DNA of 64,000 nucleotides from Prosapia bicincta (GCA_036971475.1 JBAIZL010000002.1:17078567-17142566), one strand, 5' to 3'. Positions 9,851 to 23,137 are shown, counted from the first letter of the stretch. Notes: generated by a model not told the origin, from the sequence alone. Numbers and translations are program-made.

Positions 9851-12600
9851 AATATTTTTTTAGTTTTAGTTACTATAAGTGATAATTAGTTTAATTTAAT
9901 TACTTAGTTTTAACCCTACATCACTTTTTCAAATTTTATAGCAATAGTCTAGATATTTTAATTGTAATTTTTATATTTAGATTGTAATAATTTGTAAAGA
10001 CAATGATAACGTTTGTGGTTTTTCGTAAAACAAACGTGGTAACTAGTCAATATTTGCGCACAGAGAAATATAAGTTTATTGAGCAGGGTAATATAAACAC
10101 ATGAAGATGGTATGGTAACTGAACAAGATGTAAAGTAAAACTAAAGAAAACATACGACCCAAGAAGACAATTTTATATTATCTACTGCTATACTTTATCT
10201 CAGAAAAAGCTACAATTTAAAACGTTTTTTTTTAATTCATGGCGTGGAAAAAACGTGACGTAGAATTATTGCATTAAAGCAGATAAAACTGCGCTAAGTG
10301 TTCAGCAAACATTCTTTACTTGACGGAGACAATCGCCACTTAGCCTAGTCCCCGGAAATTATTATTGAGCTTCTTAAACATGTTTACCTAGTCTACGGCA
10401 CTAAAGTAAGCGGACAAATTGCTGTGTACTCAGAGAAGCGGCTTTAATAAAAGCGTTCCGCCATTTTGCCTCCTCCCCGCACCTTACAAGTGCCACTTGT
10501 GCTTAAGTAAAATTCTCGCTACGCTACCATACACACTTGTGTAACAGTTTTTTAAATGTATATTTCCTATTTTCAATTGTTTCCCTCTTCAGGAGGCATA
10601 AGATTCTGCACCCACTGAGATTAGGTCGAAGCTTATGACCGCTTATCTCGGAATGTATTTCGCTCTCGTTTTTAATAAACTCAATAAAATCCAGAGCAAT
10701 GTTATAAATAAAAGTGAAACTGTAGAGCAGGGGGGCGCAAACCGCGACCCGCTAGCGTTCTCTGATGTAACTTCAATACATTCAATAGCTAGCACTGCAT
10801 CATCAGTAATGCTCACTGTGCACTGAAAATACAAACACAGCACAGGATAATACAGTTGCACAATATGTCACTAACTAATACGTACTGCCGTGTACGTACT
10901 GTAAATATACTGGGGCCATTATTAAGGTTATGGAAGTTTTCTGCGGGTAATTGATTTATTGATCGTAATGGTGCAAATGCTAAAATTCTTCATATCACTT
11001 TCCCCCGACTGCAGCACGCTTGTGGAGACGTGACTACCACGCCTGGAAGGAGCTACCTCCCAAAGCTCCTCGACCTATCCTAAGATAGGTTAGTGATTGG
11101 TGACTACGTTAGTGCAAATTCGGTGATTTGGAGATAATCTCTCATGAATTTGCGCGAAATATCGCAATTTTACTGCAATAACAGTTGGAGAATATATTGA
11201 TTATTAAAAAAAACCCATCATACAGAAGTAGATCTATACAACCTATATAGCCCACATAGCCTTGCGAGATTAAAAATTCGGTCCACAAGTATGCAAAACC
11301 ATCTCTGATGTAAACAATATTTAATTTTCCTATATATTACAGTACAATAAAATACTGATTGCTACTTGAAGAGGAAAACGCACGTGAAGAGTAAACAAAT
11401 TTTAAACATGCGTGAAATAAACACGGCCTCGGTATGTAACATCGTATATTTTTATTTCATCTCTGAACGTAATAACTTGGCCTCACGAAACTACGGGATA
11501 AAATATACCACGGTTAAAGAGTTATAATAAAGGCTATATGGTTCTTGCGTTTTTCCTTATATTGTGTTTCAGAGGCTACCACTAGGTGTGTATTCCATCT
11601 TCTATTTCAGTCTTTTTTAAAACTATTTCGTACTTTTATTTATTTTATGTTAGTGTCGCAGGAACTGTCGCTCTTTTCTCTCTCCCTCAAAGAAAGCGTG
11701 AAAAAAACGTTAGAATGTTTTAAATACTTTTAAATCATGAAATTTTCAAAAAAAAAATAGAAGAAAATGTTACGATTCTTATAAACCCAATAGCTAACAC
11801 TTGTATTAGAGTAATCAAAGCTAAGATAACTTATAAATTTGCTGTTAAGATCTAAATAAAACAAATTAAAATTTTAATAAAAAAGAGTATGGATCTATAC
11901 TATTTACTTTAAATAAATTGAACCAAAATGAAAAATATTAAAGTTTATTCTTGTTGTTAAATCGAAATAATAAAATGAAAATTACCTAAAGGAAGGTAAA
12001 AAGAAAGTATAAAAGGAATGTAAGCGCAATTAACAAACTTTTTATTTTATAAAGCTTAGAACGATTTTCTTGGCGAAAAATGAAGACGTTGTTCATAAAT
12101 TCTTTCATTGAGGAGCACCATGTTAGTGAACAATTACGAATAAATATTAACTTTAAAATATTTACAGAATTTCAGGTTTAATAAAATTATGATTCAAAAC
12201 AATTACAATTTGGCACCTAATAAACCGATAGCCTTCGTGGACCCATTAGAGTCGCTCGTAGTCTTGACAAATAACAGTAGACATGGTTCATCAACATGTA
12301 AATAATGTCACAAGTTCACGTTTAATACGCGTTGTATCGACCCGACGAAGCTGCCGCCATCTATCTAAAGCTATCTGCGGAATGCAATAAGAGAAATTAG
12401 CGTTATTTGAGCCAAATTATGAGGCGAATACGCTCCCGTTGTATTGATCGTCCATAGTCCTCATGAGTCTGATATGTACTGCTATAGCGAGCTAAATAGT
12501 CATGTCGGTTTTATTTTTGGCATTAAAATATGCCTCTCATGAAGATTTCTTTGGTACAACAGACCTACTATGGTAGCAACACTGCCTTTATGGTAATAAT
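9851..12600. other. AT-rich sequence, mostly unrecognised
   Basis: The first ~150 bases are probably the non-LTR 3' UTR. 10300-10520 is moderately CpG-rich. At 10728-10760 the words CAGGGGGGCGCAAACCGCGA and CCCGCTAGCG resemble the start of a hAT-type transposon end, but no partner end was found. 11085-11100 holds a small hairpin (CCTATC..GATAGG). Open frames at 10635-10861 (both strands) and 11545-11733 have no recognisable domain. Nothing else can be supported. Confidence 0.5.
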
Positions 12601-12639
12601 TGCCTTAATCACCTACATCAGCTGGTGGCGAAGATAAGT

Positions 12640-13147
12640 TGGTCAAAAACTACTAACTCGAAATAAATCACCGTGAAGATAACTCTCTAGGGCAGGGTTA
12701 AACTGCCCAAGTGGTCTAAAACTACTAACTCGAAATAAATCACCATCAAGATAACTCTCTAGGGCAGGGTTAAACTGCCCAAGTGGCCTAAAACTACTAA
12801 CTCGAAATAAATCACCATCAAGATAACTCTCTAGGGCAGGGTTAAACAGCCCAAGTGGTCTAAAACTACTAACTCGAAATAAATCACCATCAGGATAACT
12901 CTCTAGGGCAGGGTTAAACTGCCCAAGTGGTCTAAAACTACTAACTCGAAATAAATCACCATCAAGATAACTCTCTAGGGCAGGGTTAAACTGCCCAAGT
13001 GGTCTAAAACTACTAACTCGAAATAAATCACCATCAAGATAACTCTCTAGGGCAGGGTTAAACTGCCCAAGTGGTCTAAAACTACTAACTCGAAATAAAT
13101 CACCGTCAAGATAACTCTCTAGGGCAGGGCGAAACTGCCCAAGTGGT
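12640..13147. repeat. Seven-copy 72-bp tandem array within repeat B
   Basis: The word GTGG(T/C)C begins each unit at 12711, 12783, 12855, 12927, 12999, 13071 and 13143, exactly 72 bases apart. Each unit carries a 6-bp inverted repeat, GGGCAG...CTGCCC (for example 12690-12695 with 12703-12708). Copies differ by one to a few bases, so the expansion is recent. One copy (near 12850) has CAGCCC instead of CTGCCC, and the last carries GGGCGAAACTGCCC. Confidence 0.95.
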
Positions 13148-13690
13148 CAAATAAATTATTAAATGGATTATTTCTGGGCTACTCAGAAATATGGCTGAAC
13201 TGCCCAGATAAACTCTAAATCAATTATGGCCTAGTAGCCGTCTTTTAGTCAACTCTGAGCAAGAGAGTTTTAGATTGTAAATGGTAAGATCTGCAAGGAT
13301 TTTTATTCCACACGTTAATAACAAGTTTACTATAAGCCGACAGTTTAAACTACTTATTATGACGAGAAGGAATTTGGTCATAAACTCTATATGTTATTAC
13401 TTTCTTTGAGAATTACTTTAGAAATTGACTACTATAACAACTCTCTATTCGTTATTACGTAAAAACATTTAACCAACTTAACCATGACTGAATTTTCAGT
13501 CTATTAAATACAGATAATTTATGTTTTAAAATTAATCATCGACTTCATAACTTTTGTTAGGTTATGCAGGCTGCGCAGCTCCACACTATCCCTCAATTTA
13601 ACCACCTGCGCACTTCTACCAATTAGTTACGGTAGTCCTTTTATTCTGAGAATGGTTACGCAGTTCAATCGCACCGAGCTCTCTTCATCC
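13148..13690. repeat. Repeat B, copy 1 (unique part)
   Basis: Aligns in the same order and orientation with 58778-59035 and 59990-60100. Shared words include CCGTCTTTTAGTCAACTCTG, AACAACTCTCTATTC, TTAACCACCTGCGCACTT and TACGCAGTTC. No coding frame or terminal repeat was recognised, so the class of element is unknown. It is a dispersed repeat longer than 1 kb. Confidence 0.8.
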
Positions 13691-14025
13691 CAGACCTACG
13701 AAATATGACACTACCCACGCTTTTCCGTTGCTTGTCTTAATTCCCAATCTCAAAGGAACATTTTATCATTTTCTTAGTCTAACCTTATTGAAGTACCTTC
13801 CAAAGGGACGTAACTCCCAACAAAGTAAGCCTACGTGAAGCTATATCTACTCTATATCCAGTGCCTTACCTTAATACCTAGGTAAATTATATTCACAATC
13901 TATTTATTTCCTTCTTAAGCCATAACAATTACACCGTGTGCGCCAAAATATACATTACTGAAAAAGTTCTAAGGTTTTGTTTTATTTTATTTTATTTCAT
14001 TTACAAAGTTTTTTCTGGAGTAGTT
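13691..14025. other. Unrecognised sequence with short (TTTTA)n
   Basis: A TTTTA/ATTTC-type run lies at about 13977-14003. The rest has no recognised feature and may be a further part of repeat B. Confidence 0.5.
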
Positions 14026-14340
14026 AGCACTATGTCGGCAAAAACTAACCTCAAATGAAATACGTCGACACGAGAACGCGGCAACAATCAAAAGTCGGTA
14101 CAGCTGATCGAGAAGGCAACTACAGCTGAAACAGTCAGTACTGTTTATTTGGGCGCATACGGTACCAGCTGACTATCTTAAAATGATAACAAAAATTGTA
14201 AATAAAACATGTTCTTTTATTGTAAATTTGATATTTTCTATTGATTATTGATGATTGTCTCGCTAAATTTTAAACTCTGCCAGTAAAAAGCCTTTCTACT
14301 AAATCATAGACAAATTTAAGATTGACAATTAACTACCCAA

Positions 14341-14374
14341 GTTTCGACATCTAAACAGTGTCTTCTTCAAGAGC
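14341..14374 (-). ncRNA. Hammerhead-like motif
   Basis: On the minus strand: CTTGAAGA, A, a GACA...TGTC hairpin, then GAAAC. It fits the order CTGANGA - hairpin - GAAA with one extra base in the first block, so it is probably degraded. Confidence 0.35.
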
Positions 14375-14879
14375 ATCGAGCAATTAGCTTTCAATGTCTT
14401 AATAATCATTAATTATACCAGACGTTAACATATTGTACAAAATTTAAAAATTCTATTTTAAACTGTTTTTTAAAATTTTAATTATTTTAAATAATTGCTA
14501 TTTTAAAAGTATTTGAATAATTTTAAAGACACATCTTTAAATTATCGATACAATCAAAACACGATATTTTAGCACAATGTCAGAACAAACTAATCTCAAA
14601 TGAAATACGTCAACTGGAATACACGGCAACAATCAAACGTCGGCACAGCTGATCGCGAAGGCAACTACTGGTGATTCAGTTTCAGTACTGTTTAACTTGG
14701 CGCATACGGTACTAGCTGTCTGTCTTAAATCCATACAAAAGTTGTAAACAAAACAATTTTTTTTTTATATTTTCCATAATTTATTGATGGCTGTCTTGAT
14801 CAATTTTAAATAAACACTATCAGTAAAAAGCTTTCCGATCAAATCACATACGAATAAACATTGAAAATTCACAGCCCAA

Positions 14880-14913
14880 GGTTTCGACATCCAAACAATG
14901 TCCTCTTCAGGAT
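14880..14913 (-). ncRNA. Hammerhead-like motif
   Basis: On the minus strand: CTGAAGA, G, a GACAT...ATGTC hairpin, GAAA, then CCTTGG. This is the less degraded partner of the motif at 14341-14374. The run after GAAA can close as a two-base-pair mini-stem (CC/GG). Confidence 0.42.
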
Positions 14914-15020
14914 GTCTAGATGTCAAAACATATATCTATGAATTTTCAATAGCCTACTAGTCGTTAACTACACAAGGCATCAACATATTGTACAAAATTT
15001 TAAAATTATATTTTAAAATT

Positions 15021-16267
15021 GTTAAATAATTTTAAATAATTACGTTTCTAAAAGTATTTGCATAGCTTTAAATAGATGCATAACTTTAACGATGCAACCG
15101 TTAAATAAATCGACCGCTCCTTAGTATCGCTACATTTAGAAACATTTCAAAATCATTCTAATGTCACAAAAACTTTCCATTTAATAACTTTATTGCACAA
15201 GTTTTCAAGATGTCGAAATGTGTTTCGTTGCGGAAAATTCAGTTTGACAGTTTAAGAAGGACTGGCACATCCATAACGCTGCAAGCGGGCACCTATGCCT
15301 GAAATATACAGCCCTTTTCAACATACATTTATTGGTCTCAATTTGAAAGCCATCCCTTATTTATGGGGATAATAAAATTTAAATAACCACTTGCGGGGGA
15401 GGTTTAATGTACCTCACATATTTCAGCAAGTTAAGCATTATCTGGGCCATAAATAAAGGCAAAGTGGCCGGCCAAAGTGCGCAGCTGGAGTTTTGTAGGA
15501 TTCTTGTTTTCGTGTTTAAAAAAATCAATCTTCATTTTATATATAATTTTTGTTGTTGTAGGCTTGACTTTTTATCCAAGCCTAGTGTCTATGAATATAT
15601 TGACACTAAGTAATACAGCGATTATTCGTAATTTGGAGTTTGTGTTTTACACCGTTTATACAAGGTACTGCGGTGCCGTACCATGCTCACAAATTTTCCA
15701 GTGTGGGAACGTTTACCATCTCCTGGAAATTGATTAACATTGATTCAGAATAATCCCCCCCTTTACAAAGGGGTGTTCGAAGTGCTGCCCTATTTTTAGC
15801 CTTAAATACAGTGTTTAACCAAACAGTGTAATGCTTATATTGGTTTTATGCTTCTAGTAATAAACTGTAAAAACGTAAACAAGTAGTTATTATCACTGCA
15901 CGATGCAATTAAAATAATCATGCTTTAATAACTACTCTAGAAGTTTCCAAGTGTTTAACCAAAAATACGAATGTTTGCGAGATTTCGATACACTACATCC
16001 CATCAGGCCCTGATGGTTTTTAAGATAACCATGGGGTAAAATCCCCTGTGTATTTAAATGAATGGTAATGGTTTATTCGAAATTCGACATCTCATTTTAA
16101 ATTGTTAAAATATAATATATTTTTTTAAAATTTTTATTCAAGTATAATTTATTTGACAGGTATTTAAAATCGGCCAACACCATTGAGCCATTCTTGAGTT
16201 GTAACTTGTAAAAAATATTGCTCTCCTAATAATAAATACGAGATATAGGATTCTTGAAAAAACAGAG

Positions 16268-16270
<3 letters not shown>
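15021..16270. other. AT-rich sequence with no recognised feature
   Basis: A near-palindrome CCATCAGG-C-CCTGATGG lies at about 16000-16016, followed by GGGGTAAAATCCCC; together these could be the end of a small DNA transposon. Frames at 15407-15737 have no recognisable domain. Confidence 0.5.

Positions 16271-16273
<3 letters not shown>

Positions 16274-16303
<30 letters not shown>
16274..16303. repeat. (CA)n microsatellite
   Basis: Continuous CA run of about 15 repeats. It underlies the CVCVCV stretch of a minus-strand frame at 16164-16367, which is therefore not a gene. Confidence 0.95.
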
Positions 16304-16307
<4 letters not shown>

Positions 16308-18208
16308 GCCGCGGCCAAACCTTTCATCTAGGAAGCAGAAACCTTGTCCCCGAAGTTCACGTTCCACAACCTACCTATTTCTGCCTGGTGATGGTGGACA
16401 CTGCTCTAGTATAGCCGCGGTCAAAATATGATCGTATCCGACTTACCAAATCCTGGTACCTGTGGTGTGTCGAGCGTGATCTGCCAGTGAATAAATTCCT
16501 GGACTTTGTTTTTCAAAAAACCCCATTGGTTTAAACATATTTTATACTTTTGATATACTAAAATTTTATCTATAACTTTCTTATGGCTTTAATTTAATTA
16601 ATTAGTTTTTTACTGGTTGCTGGTTGGAAAAATTTCATACAATTTTAATTACTACTTTTACCACAGGTTATGTTTAATACTTTTGAAACTATTTTCGTTT
16701 GTTCTTACTTGTGTTTTAATTGCTTTTAAAAATTAAAATTTCCATTTCTCTTACATTATATATTTTTCTACGTTAGATTCCTGTAAATCTTTGTTATTTG
16801 TATTTCTAGTAATTTTATATGCAATTCTTTACACTTAATATTAATTTAAATTTCTTATAAAGTTCTTACTTGTTTGTAAGTCTGATCTTAAAATCAAGTT
16901 TAACAGTTGATTGAATAATACATGAATTTATGTAAAACGTTAATTTTCTAATTTTTTATCTTAAGATAATAGAACTTGTTGCTTAATATTTCATCTTATT
17001 TCCAATTCATTATCAATTATGGTAATACAGTTCAAAAATTAGTCATTTGTTTATATATTCTTTAAATTATTAATTTTCAATAAGAGAATAAATTTTTTAC
17101 ATATTTTGAAATTTTATTACATGAATTTAGAAAAATTTTCACTGTATTTAATAAATGGTTAATGATATTAAAATTAAGACTTGCCATAAAACTCTCACTG
17201 GGATGGCTGTGATTTTCCTGGTTTTGCTGGAGTCTTCTTTCTGCAGCCATCGTCACCGATCGATTTTAGAGCCGTATTATTACTTATATTTACATTTTAC
17301 GCTGTTAAAAAGTTGTTCGCGGGCGTTCTACAGCAGGCCATCTTCACGTCCATCTGGGCTTGGTGTGGTCCTCAGCAACGGAACAGCATCCTGGATTTTC
17401 TTTCTGGATCTCGTACAGAACACATCCGTCTTCTTCTAAAGCTGATTGCCGAGTCCTCGATATTCCTTGCTAGCGGACTCACCCCTTCCCCGTTACCTGG
17501 TTTATCGGTTGCACAAGACCTGTTTGGACTTGTATGATGGTGTCTTAATTTACCTTCCTGAATTAGCTTTTTGTACGTTTTTTCGCTGAGGCTTTATATG
17601 TGTCACTTCTGGTGTAATACATTGATATTTTTTGACACCTTATTCTTTTTCACCATTCAAAAAGTTGTTACAAACTTGAATCACAGTTCTAGCCCTTTCC
17701 GATCGTACGTTGTACCTTTAAGTCACTTGAAAAAATTATATATCCGCACTGAACACTTTTCAAAGTCTTTAATAATTAATTTAACCATTTGTTAATTACA
17801 TTGTTTAAGACTTTTGTTAATACATTTGTTACTTTACAATAATTTGTTTATTTATTAATTTCCTTCTTCTTATCATAAAACAATTCCCTTCTACTTTACG
17901 TTTTATAATTTTATTTCCAACTTTTATTTTCATATTTATTTTTATGTTTTGGTTTGTTACAAATAACAAAAATTTATTTTATATTAAATCTTACGAGCTA
18001 GAAGAAATAATTAATTTCCTGCATTTGCTCCGATTTGTGAACATTGTCGACCTGTTCGGGCCGGCCTTGTTTACTTAAACAGATAACAACGTTGCTAGTC
18101 CGCAACGTTTCATAGCAGCAATGTCAATTCTAAACTTTCATAATTTAATATTTTTTAAAAGGTTTTGCCACAAACAAAATCTTTCCTTTGAGACTTTTTG
18201 GCCGGCTC
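16304..18208. other. AT-rich sequence with no recognised feature
   Basis: Strongly T-rich in 16500-17150. 17180-17540 is less AT-rich and carries two overlapping plus-strand frames (17155-17439 and 17313-17537). Neither shows a known domain; they could be a decayed element, but this is not supportable. Confidence 0.5.
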
Positions 18209-18209
18209 A

Positions 18210-18250
<41 letters not shown>

Positions 18251-18263
18251 CACACACACAACA

Positions 18264-18294
<31 letters not shown>

Positions 18295-18322
18295 GCACAC
18301 ACACACAAACACACACACACCA
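18209..18322. repeat. Compound (CA)n/(CG)n microsatellite
   Basis: CA repeats interrupted by AA and by a GCGCGCGCGC core at about 18281-18295. Open frames across it on both strands are simple-sequence artefacts. Confidence 0.95.
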
Positions 18323-20498
18323 TACAATAGTATTTGTACTGTATTTTCACAACAATTCTGAGACACAACAAATAAATAAAGGGCTTTTAAAGATTCTCTC
18401 TTTCTGACTCCCTTTGTCGTCCAGCCTCCATTCTTGCTGTCACCGACGTCAGTCTCTGGAAGCTTTAGATGAAATACGTTATATTGACGTTGCATAACAG
18501 TTACATTCTTGACTAGCTACTTATTGCTAAGAGCAAGAAATATTTTTAATATTGTTTTCATATATTTGAGATGTTTTTGTTGTGCAATTGTTTTGATGTA
18601 TTCTCATAAAAATGTCTTATATCACAGGTCTGAAGATGCTTTCGATGACAGCAAAATGTGAGTTTTATGAAAATGTTACATATTTGTTTTAGTTTTTTGA
18701 TACACGTTTGTCAGAGAGCATTTAAAATTTGCCGAAGTTTACCTCCTACCTAATTTTAGTATGTATGTTTAAACATTATCTCGGTGGATAATGTCTAGAG
18801 TCCCAATCATGGACGGACTCTTGAAGTTGTAAATGGTGCCAAATCCTTCTTTTACTTCAGGGCTGGCTGGCTAACCGTAACTTTCTCATAACGATGTCTA
18901 CGAATGCATTGCCCGATTCATTTTTTCTTCTAGATTTCCATTACGTGATCACGATGGTGACTCTCGTCACGGGGTTTTCTTCATACAACTCCACAACTGA
19001 ATTAGATTAGCAGTTTTTTCAATGCTTTCCTGTCAGACAACTTTCTTTTAACTGCTTGAATATTCCTGTATCACAGAGGTGATTCATAATGACCGGATCA
19101 TCTCCAGTGTTGTGAAATAAGGAATACAGCCAGTTGTGGAGAATGCCTATACCCTGACCCGAAATCTCTATTTAGTCAATACAAGTCCGCTCTTGTCTCT
19201 GCATGACCCATACCCAACACCCCCTTACGGTCAGCCTTCAGCATAGTTTAACCTTCCATCGTGCTCCATCAACTGCGGTCCGACATCAAGCCCATTCTCC
19301 CATTTTTAGCCGTAATGATTGTCATTTATTTTCTTTTTTTAGTAAAGTAGACAGAATTCTGGACTATTTCAGTTACAATCGCCTTACCTTTGGCAACTGT
19401 TTTATTTTTTCTCCTCGTCTGTCTTTCACTTTTTTCTTCTCTCTCTCTCTCTCTCTCTCTCGCTCTCTTTCTCTCTTATTGTTATTCTATCTACATTCAT
19501 ATCCCTTTTCATGTCATTCAAAGACTATTCTATTCTAATTTGCCCTAATACTCTGAAACCCTTACAAATATTTCCTACCGCTTTTCGCTCCTTGCTTATC
19601 ATTTATAGATGGATTGGCCTGGACTCCCATTTCGTTAGCGGATTGGTTACATCTTTCCTAAACCTTCCGAAATAAAATACCTGTTACGAAAAATACAACT
19701 ACTCAACTTGGTAGATGTAAAACCGTTCTTCACCCCTGACTAAGTAGGGCGCACTGGCAGGACAGCTATCACAGAGGGTGGGCGTGTTTTCGGGCCGACA
19801 GCTACATGTTTTATACGGAATAACTAAAACACAAACAGTCCTTGTCAGCTGATAAAAGCTATTAATATTTATGTGCAGAATTTTGTATCCAAACGTTTTA
19901 CGATTCCGTTCCATGCAAACAACACAACCGTGCTTTGTGTTGGATTCGGCTTAATCCATATCTCTTGTTACGATCCTGCCCTATTTGTGCATCACAAATC
20001 CACCGTCCTTTCTGTGTACGGGGTAAACCGAATGCATTCGCCAGCCAAACATGACCTATTTATATCAGATTAATTGTTTTTTTTACAAACGTCTAGGCAA
20101 TTAATACGTACGGGTATATAGTCCGACGCTGGCCACTCAAACGTACATACAGTATAGTACTACTCCAATCAGCTTCATTTGCAATGACCGTGTTTTAAGC
20201 GGTAAGAGTTGTGCTAGAAACCCCTCTCAACCCCTTCTACATATTAATGGCCAAGCATACATAGTATGCTCTTAAAAACTCGCTTAGGGATCACACGGAT
20301 CCAGGTATCCTATAGGTAGTTTATGGGTTATTTTATTTCTTCCAAAAAGTGGATTCTTCCTGCAAACGTAAAACGACCATTTTTTCCTGGTACAAATATC
20401 AATTATATTATCTCCTAAATTTGTACTTAAAAAACATTTAGTTGACTTTCTTAAGGGCTTACGGCGTTGGTACAGAGCCCATCACTAACTCCATAACA

Positions 20499-20501
<3 letters not shown>
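18323..20501. other. Mostly unrecognised sequence
   Basis: Contains a degraded hammerhead-like motif on the plus strand at 18630-18660 (CTGAAGA, T, GCT...AGC, then CAAAATG, lacking the GAAA) and a CT run at about 19439-19461. The stretch 19690-20070 is less AT-rich and unrecognised. No gene can be supported; open frames at 19203-19538 and 19699-20073 lack known motifs. Confidence 0.5.
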
Positions 20502-20744
<243 letters not shown>

Positions 20745-21080
20745 GGTACGAGTTTGGGTGGAAGTGTTTTGTGTTGGATGTACAATCATACTGGCCTCTA
20801 CTTCTCCCTTTACACTAAACAAGGTAACCCTTAATTACCTTTCGGCTACTCTTGTAAACAGCAACCATACTTAAGGAAAGTAGGCGTAACTCTCCACGTT
20901 ACGTTGTATGGTTCATCTCCCATATCATGCCTTTGTTTTAAAACCATCTGTCGTTCGAATGTTTTTTTACTGTTATCTCTAGTTGAAGCAATAATAATTT
21001 GCAAAAGCCATTAGAACTCTGAAATAGAATAATTACGAAATTTTCATGTTGTAAATAATGCTACAATTAATCAATAATAC
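20745..21080. other. No recognised feature
   Basis: Unremarkable AT-rich sequence. Confidence 0.6.
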
Positions 21081-21083
21081 ACA

Positions 21084-21250
21084 CAACTTTGAACCAAAAA
21101 TATGTTTATTGTAATCTTTTTTACATTTTGTTTACAAAGTAACCATCCTCAGAGACATGACATCACATACTCTCATAATGCATATATTGTCATGTCTCTG
21201 AGGATGGTTACTTTGCAACCGAAATGTATATGAGACTAGAATAGAAATAT
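21084..21250. mobile_element. PLE-like foldback with hammerhead-like core
   Basis: Two ~27-bp arms, CAAAGTAACCATCCTCAGAG... near 21136-21163 and the matching GTCATGTCTCTGAGGATGGT... at 21190-21217, face each other across ~26 bases. The right arm continues into a plus-strand hammerhead-like core. The left arm lacks the GAAA block, so one side is truncated. Head-to-head partial copies are typical of Penelope-like elements; the family call is an inference. Confidence 0.55.
21198..21232 (+). ncRNA. Hammerhead-like motif
   Basis: CTGAGGA, T, a GGTT...AACC hairpin, GAAA, then TGTATA. The layout matches the minimal hammerheads described in Penelope-like elements. The fifth core position is G, where active ribozymes usually have T. 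Confidence 0.42.
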
Positions 21251-22662
21251 TTGTGGTTAGAGGTTATGTATTATTTATTAATAATAAGCCACAGTAAATT
21301 ATTCCAAGTAATATTAATGGTACTTCTGCTGTTGCTGACAGTATGTGCGTACATTAACTGGACATCATTGTTTCCTAGCTGAGTCAAACACGCATAGTTG
21401 GATTTATAAGTCTTCATCTTCTACAGGTTCTGTTACAGAGAGTCAGCAGTCGCCTTCTTACGTACGTTCCGTAAATTCTCGGTTGAATTAAGAAAATATT
21501 ATAAATGAAACTGAAATAATGTTCGTAAAATAATTATAGAATAGGATGAAGAGGCGTTTTTGTAAAAGAAGACAACCAATATTTAAAAACATATTAGATC
21601 TAAAACACTTGACTTTGCTCGCCCCCCAATAGTCACCTTTTGCTCACGGGTGCTACATACCCTATAGACCTTCGTTTCCGTGTCTGGCATGGTAAGAAGC
21701 TTGTCATGGAGGAGCCAATGCAATACGGACTTTCACACCGATGTTCCAATGTTTTTGAAAAGAGTAATATTCCGTGAAATTCAGAACTCGCTAACGCGAT
21801 TAGTCATTCCGTGTACCTAGACAGTGGCGCTATCTGACAAAAACGCATCCCACACTGGGCTCATCGCTACCAACCCCGATTTGAAAGTTAAAACACATAT
21901 TAATTCTAGAAGGCAGAGAGAAACAGGTCGATTTGTTACTGTAAAAGTCCGTGTCTTGAAAAATCTTAGGTTCTACCACCATCACTTAGTAAACGTAAGA
22001 AATTTTATAGATAACAGATGATTTTTGTAAATTTACCGTTAGAATGTGGGAGAAGCTACGTTTTACCAATGAGACGTGGTAAATGTTGGTTTTGGAAATA
22101 AAACGATGAGAATTTCTTAATCATATCTGTCCCTAACGCCGAAAGCGTCCATAAAGACAAGGTTAGGTTAGTTAACATTTACCGTGTTCATCATTTGACG
22201 TATTTCTGAAGTGAAATTTGTAATTTATTAAGCGCATGTTGGTAAAATTTATAATAAATGATAATGACTAAGGCGTCTGGACTTTGTCGATTAATAGTTT
22301 TACCGTTAAATCTAGAGGTCTATTATTATGCGAGCTGTACAGAAAGACATACATTAACTTCGCCGAAATGTTAACAAATTTTGTCCTTAGAAAATATCAA
22401 ATATTTATTTCGTAGCTAAGTAAATTATATTTATTGGCCTTTGATGACTCACATGGTATGTGGTTTTAAAAGAACAGAGTTCATGGTGTTCGCTTCCCAA
22501 ATTTGTTAAGGTTGTGCACATTTCTTGAGAACATAGCTATGGTAACGCATTCGTCATGCTGGACTCACTGTCTTTTATAACTGCACTATCAAATAATATC
22601 TTTTTACTTTGTTTTTCAAAAATATGACACGAACACTACATGATGTACGAGTAGTAGTAAGT
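21251..22662. other. No recognised feature
   Basis: 21600-21990 is less AT-rich and includes a 65-codon plus frame (21824-22021) without a known domain. A GGTTAGGTTAG word, common in insect genomes, occurs near 22160. Nothing further supportable. Confidence 0.5.
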
Positions 22663-23052
22663 CAATTCCTACTTAAGTCAACAAAGAAAAAATTTATTTT
22701 AGTTACTTTTCATTAAATAATTAGAATTAATATGAATAAAGTAACATAACCTGTGCGTCAAAACAGCTGCTCTATCACATAACCTATAACACAAAATCAG
22801 CTGTTTTATGAAATCATATTTTATAACTTATTTTAATCAAAATGGAAAGAAATAACTGTATTCCATACCTTGCCCCTTTTGTGAAGTTTATCTTTCATAT
22901 AAAAATAAAACTAACTCATTAAGTTTTATTAATGAATTAATATTTGAAAACACTGTATTAATATCAATTTTCATCCACTTCACGTTTAAAAAAAATGTAT
23001 TTGAACTTGAGTGAATGAATAAAACGTATTTTATTAACGATTGAAAATTTGT

Positions 23053-23137
<85 letters not shown>

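Larger units (their letters stand above)
14026..15020. repeat. Two diverged tandem copies of a ~545-bp unit
   Basis: The segment starting TAGCACTATGTCGGCA at 14026 recurs as TAGCACAATGTCAGAA at 14571. Both run through CTCAAATGAAATACGTC, GGCAACAATCAAA, CAGCTGATCG.GAAGGCAAC, GGCGCATACGGTAC and end with CAACATATTGTACAAAATTT-like words. Identity is high but interrupted by indels, so the duplication is not recent. Each copy ends near a minus-strand hammerhead-like motif (14341-14374 and 14880-14913). That fits a PLE-type or related retroelement present as a tandem pair, an inference since no coding frame is seen. Confidence 0.8.

Noticed and set aside
10728..10760. hAT transposon end (CAGGGG...CGCAAACCGCGACCC)
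   Set aside because: It resembles hAT termini, but no matching inverted end, 8-bp duplication or transposase was found nearby.
17155..17537. Two overlapping plus-strand frames (94 and 74 codons) with a hydrophobic start resembling a signal peptide
   Set aside because: The hydrophobic stretch is short and no domain follows. Overlapping frames of similar length argue for chance openness.
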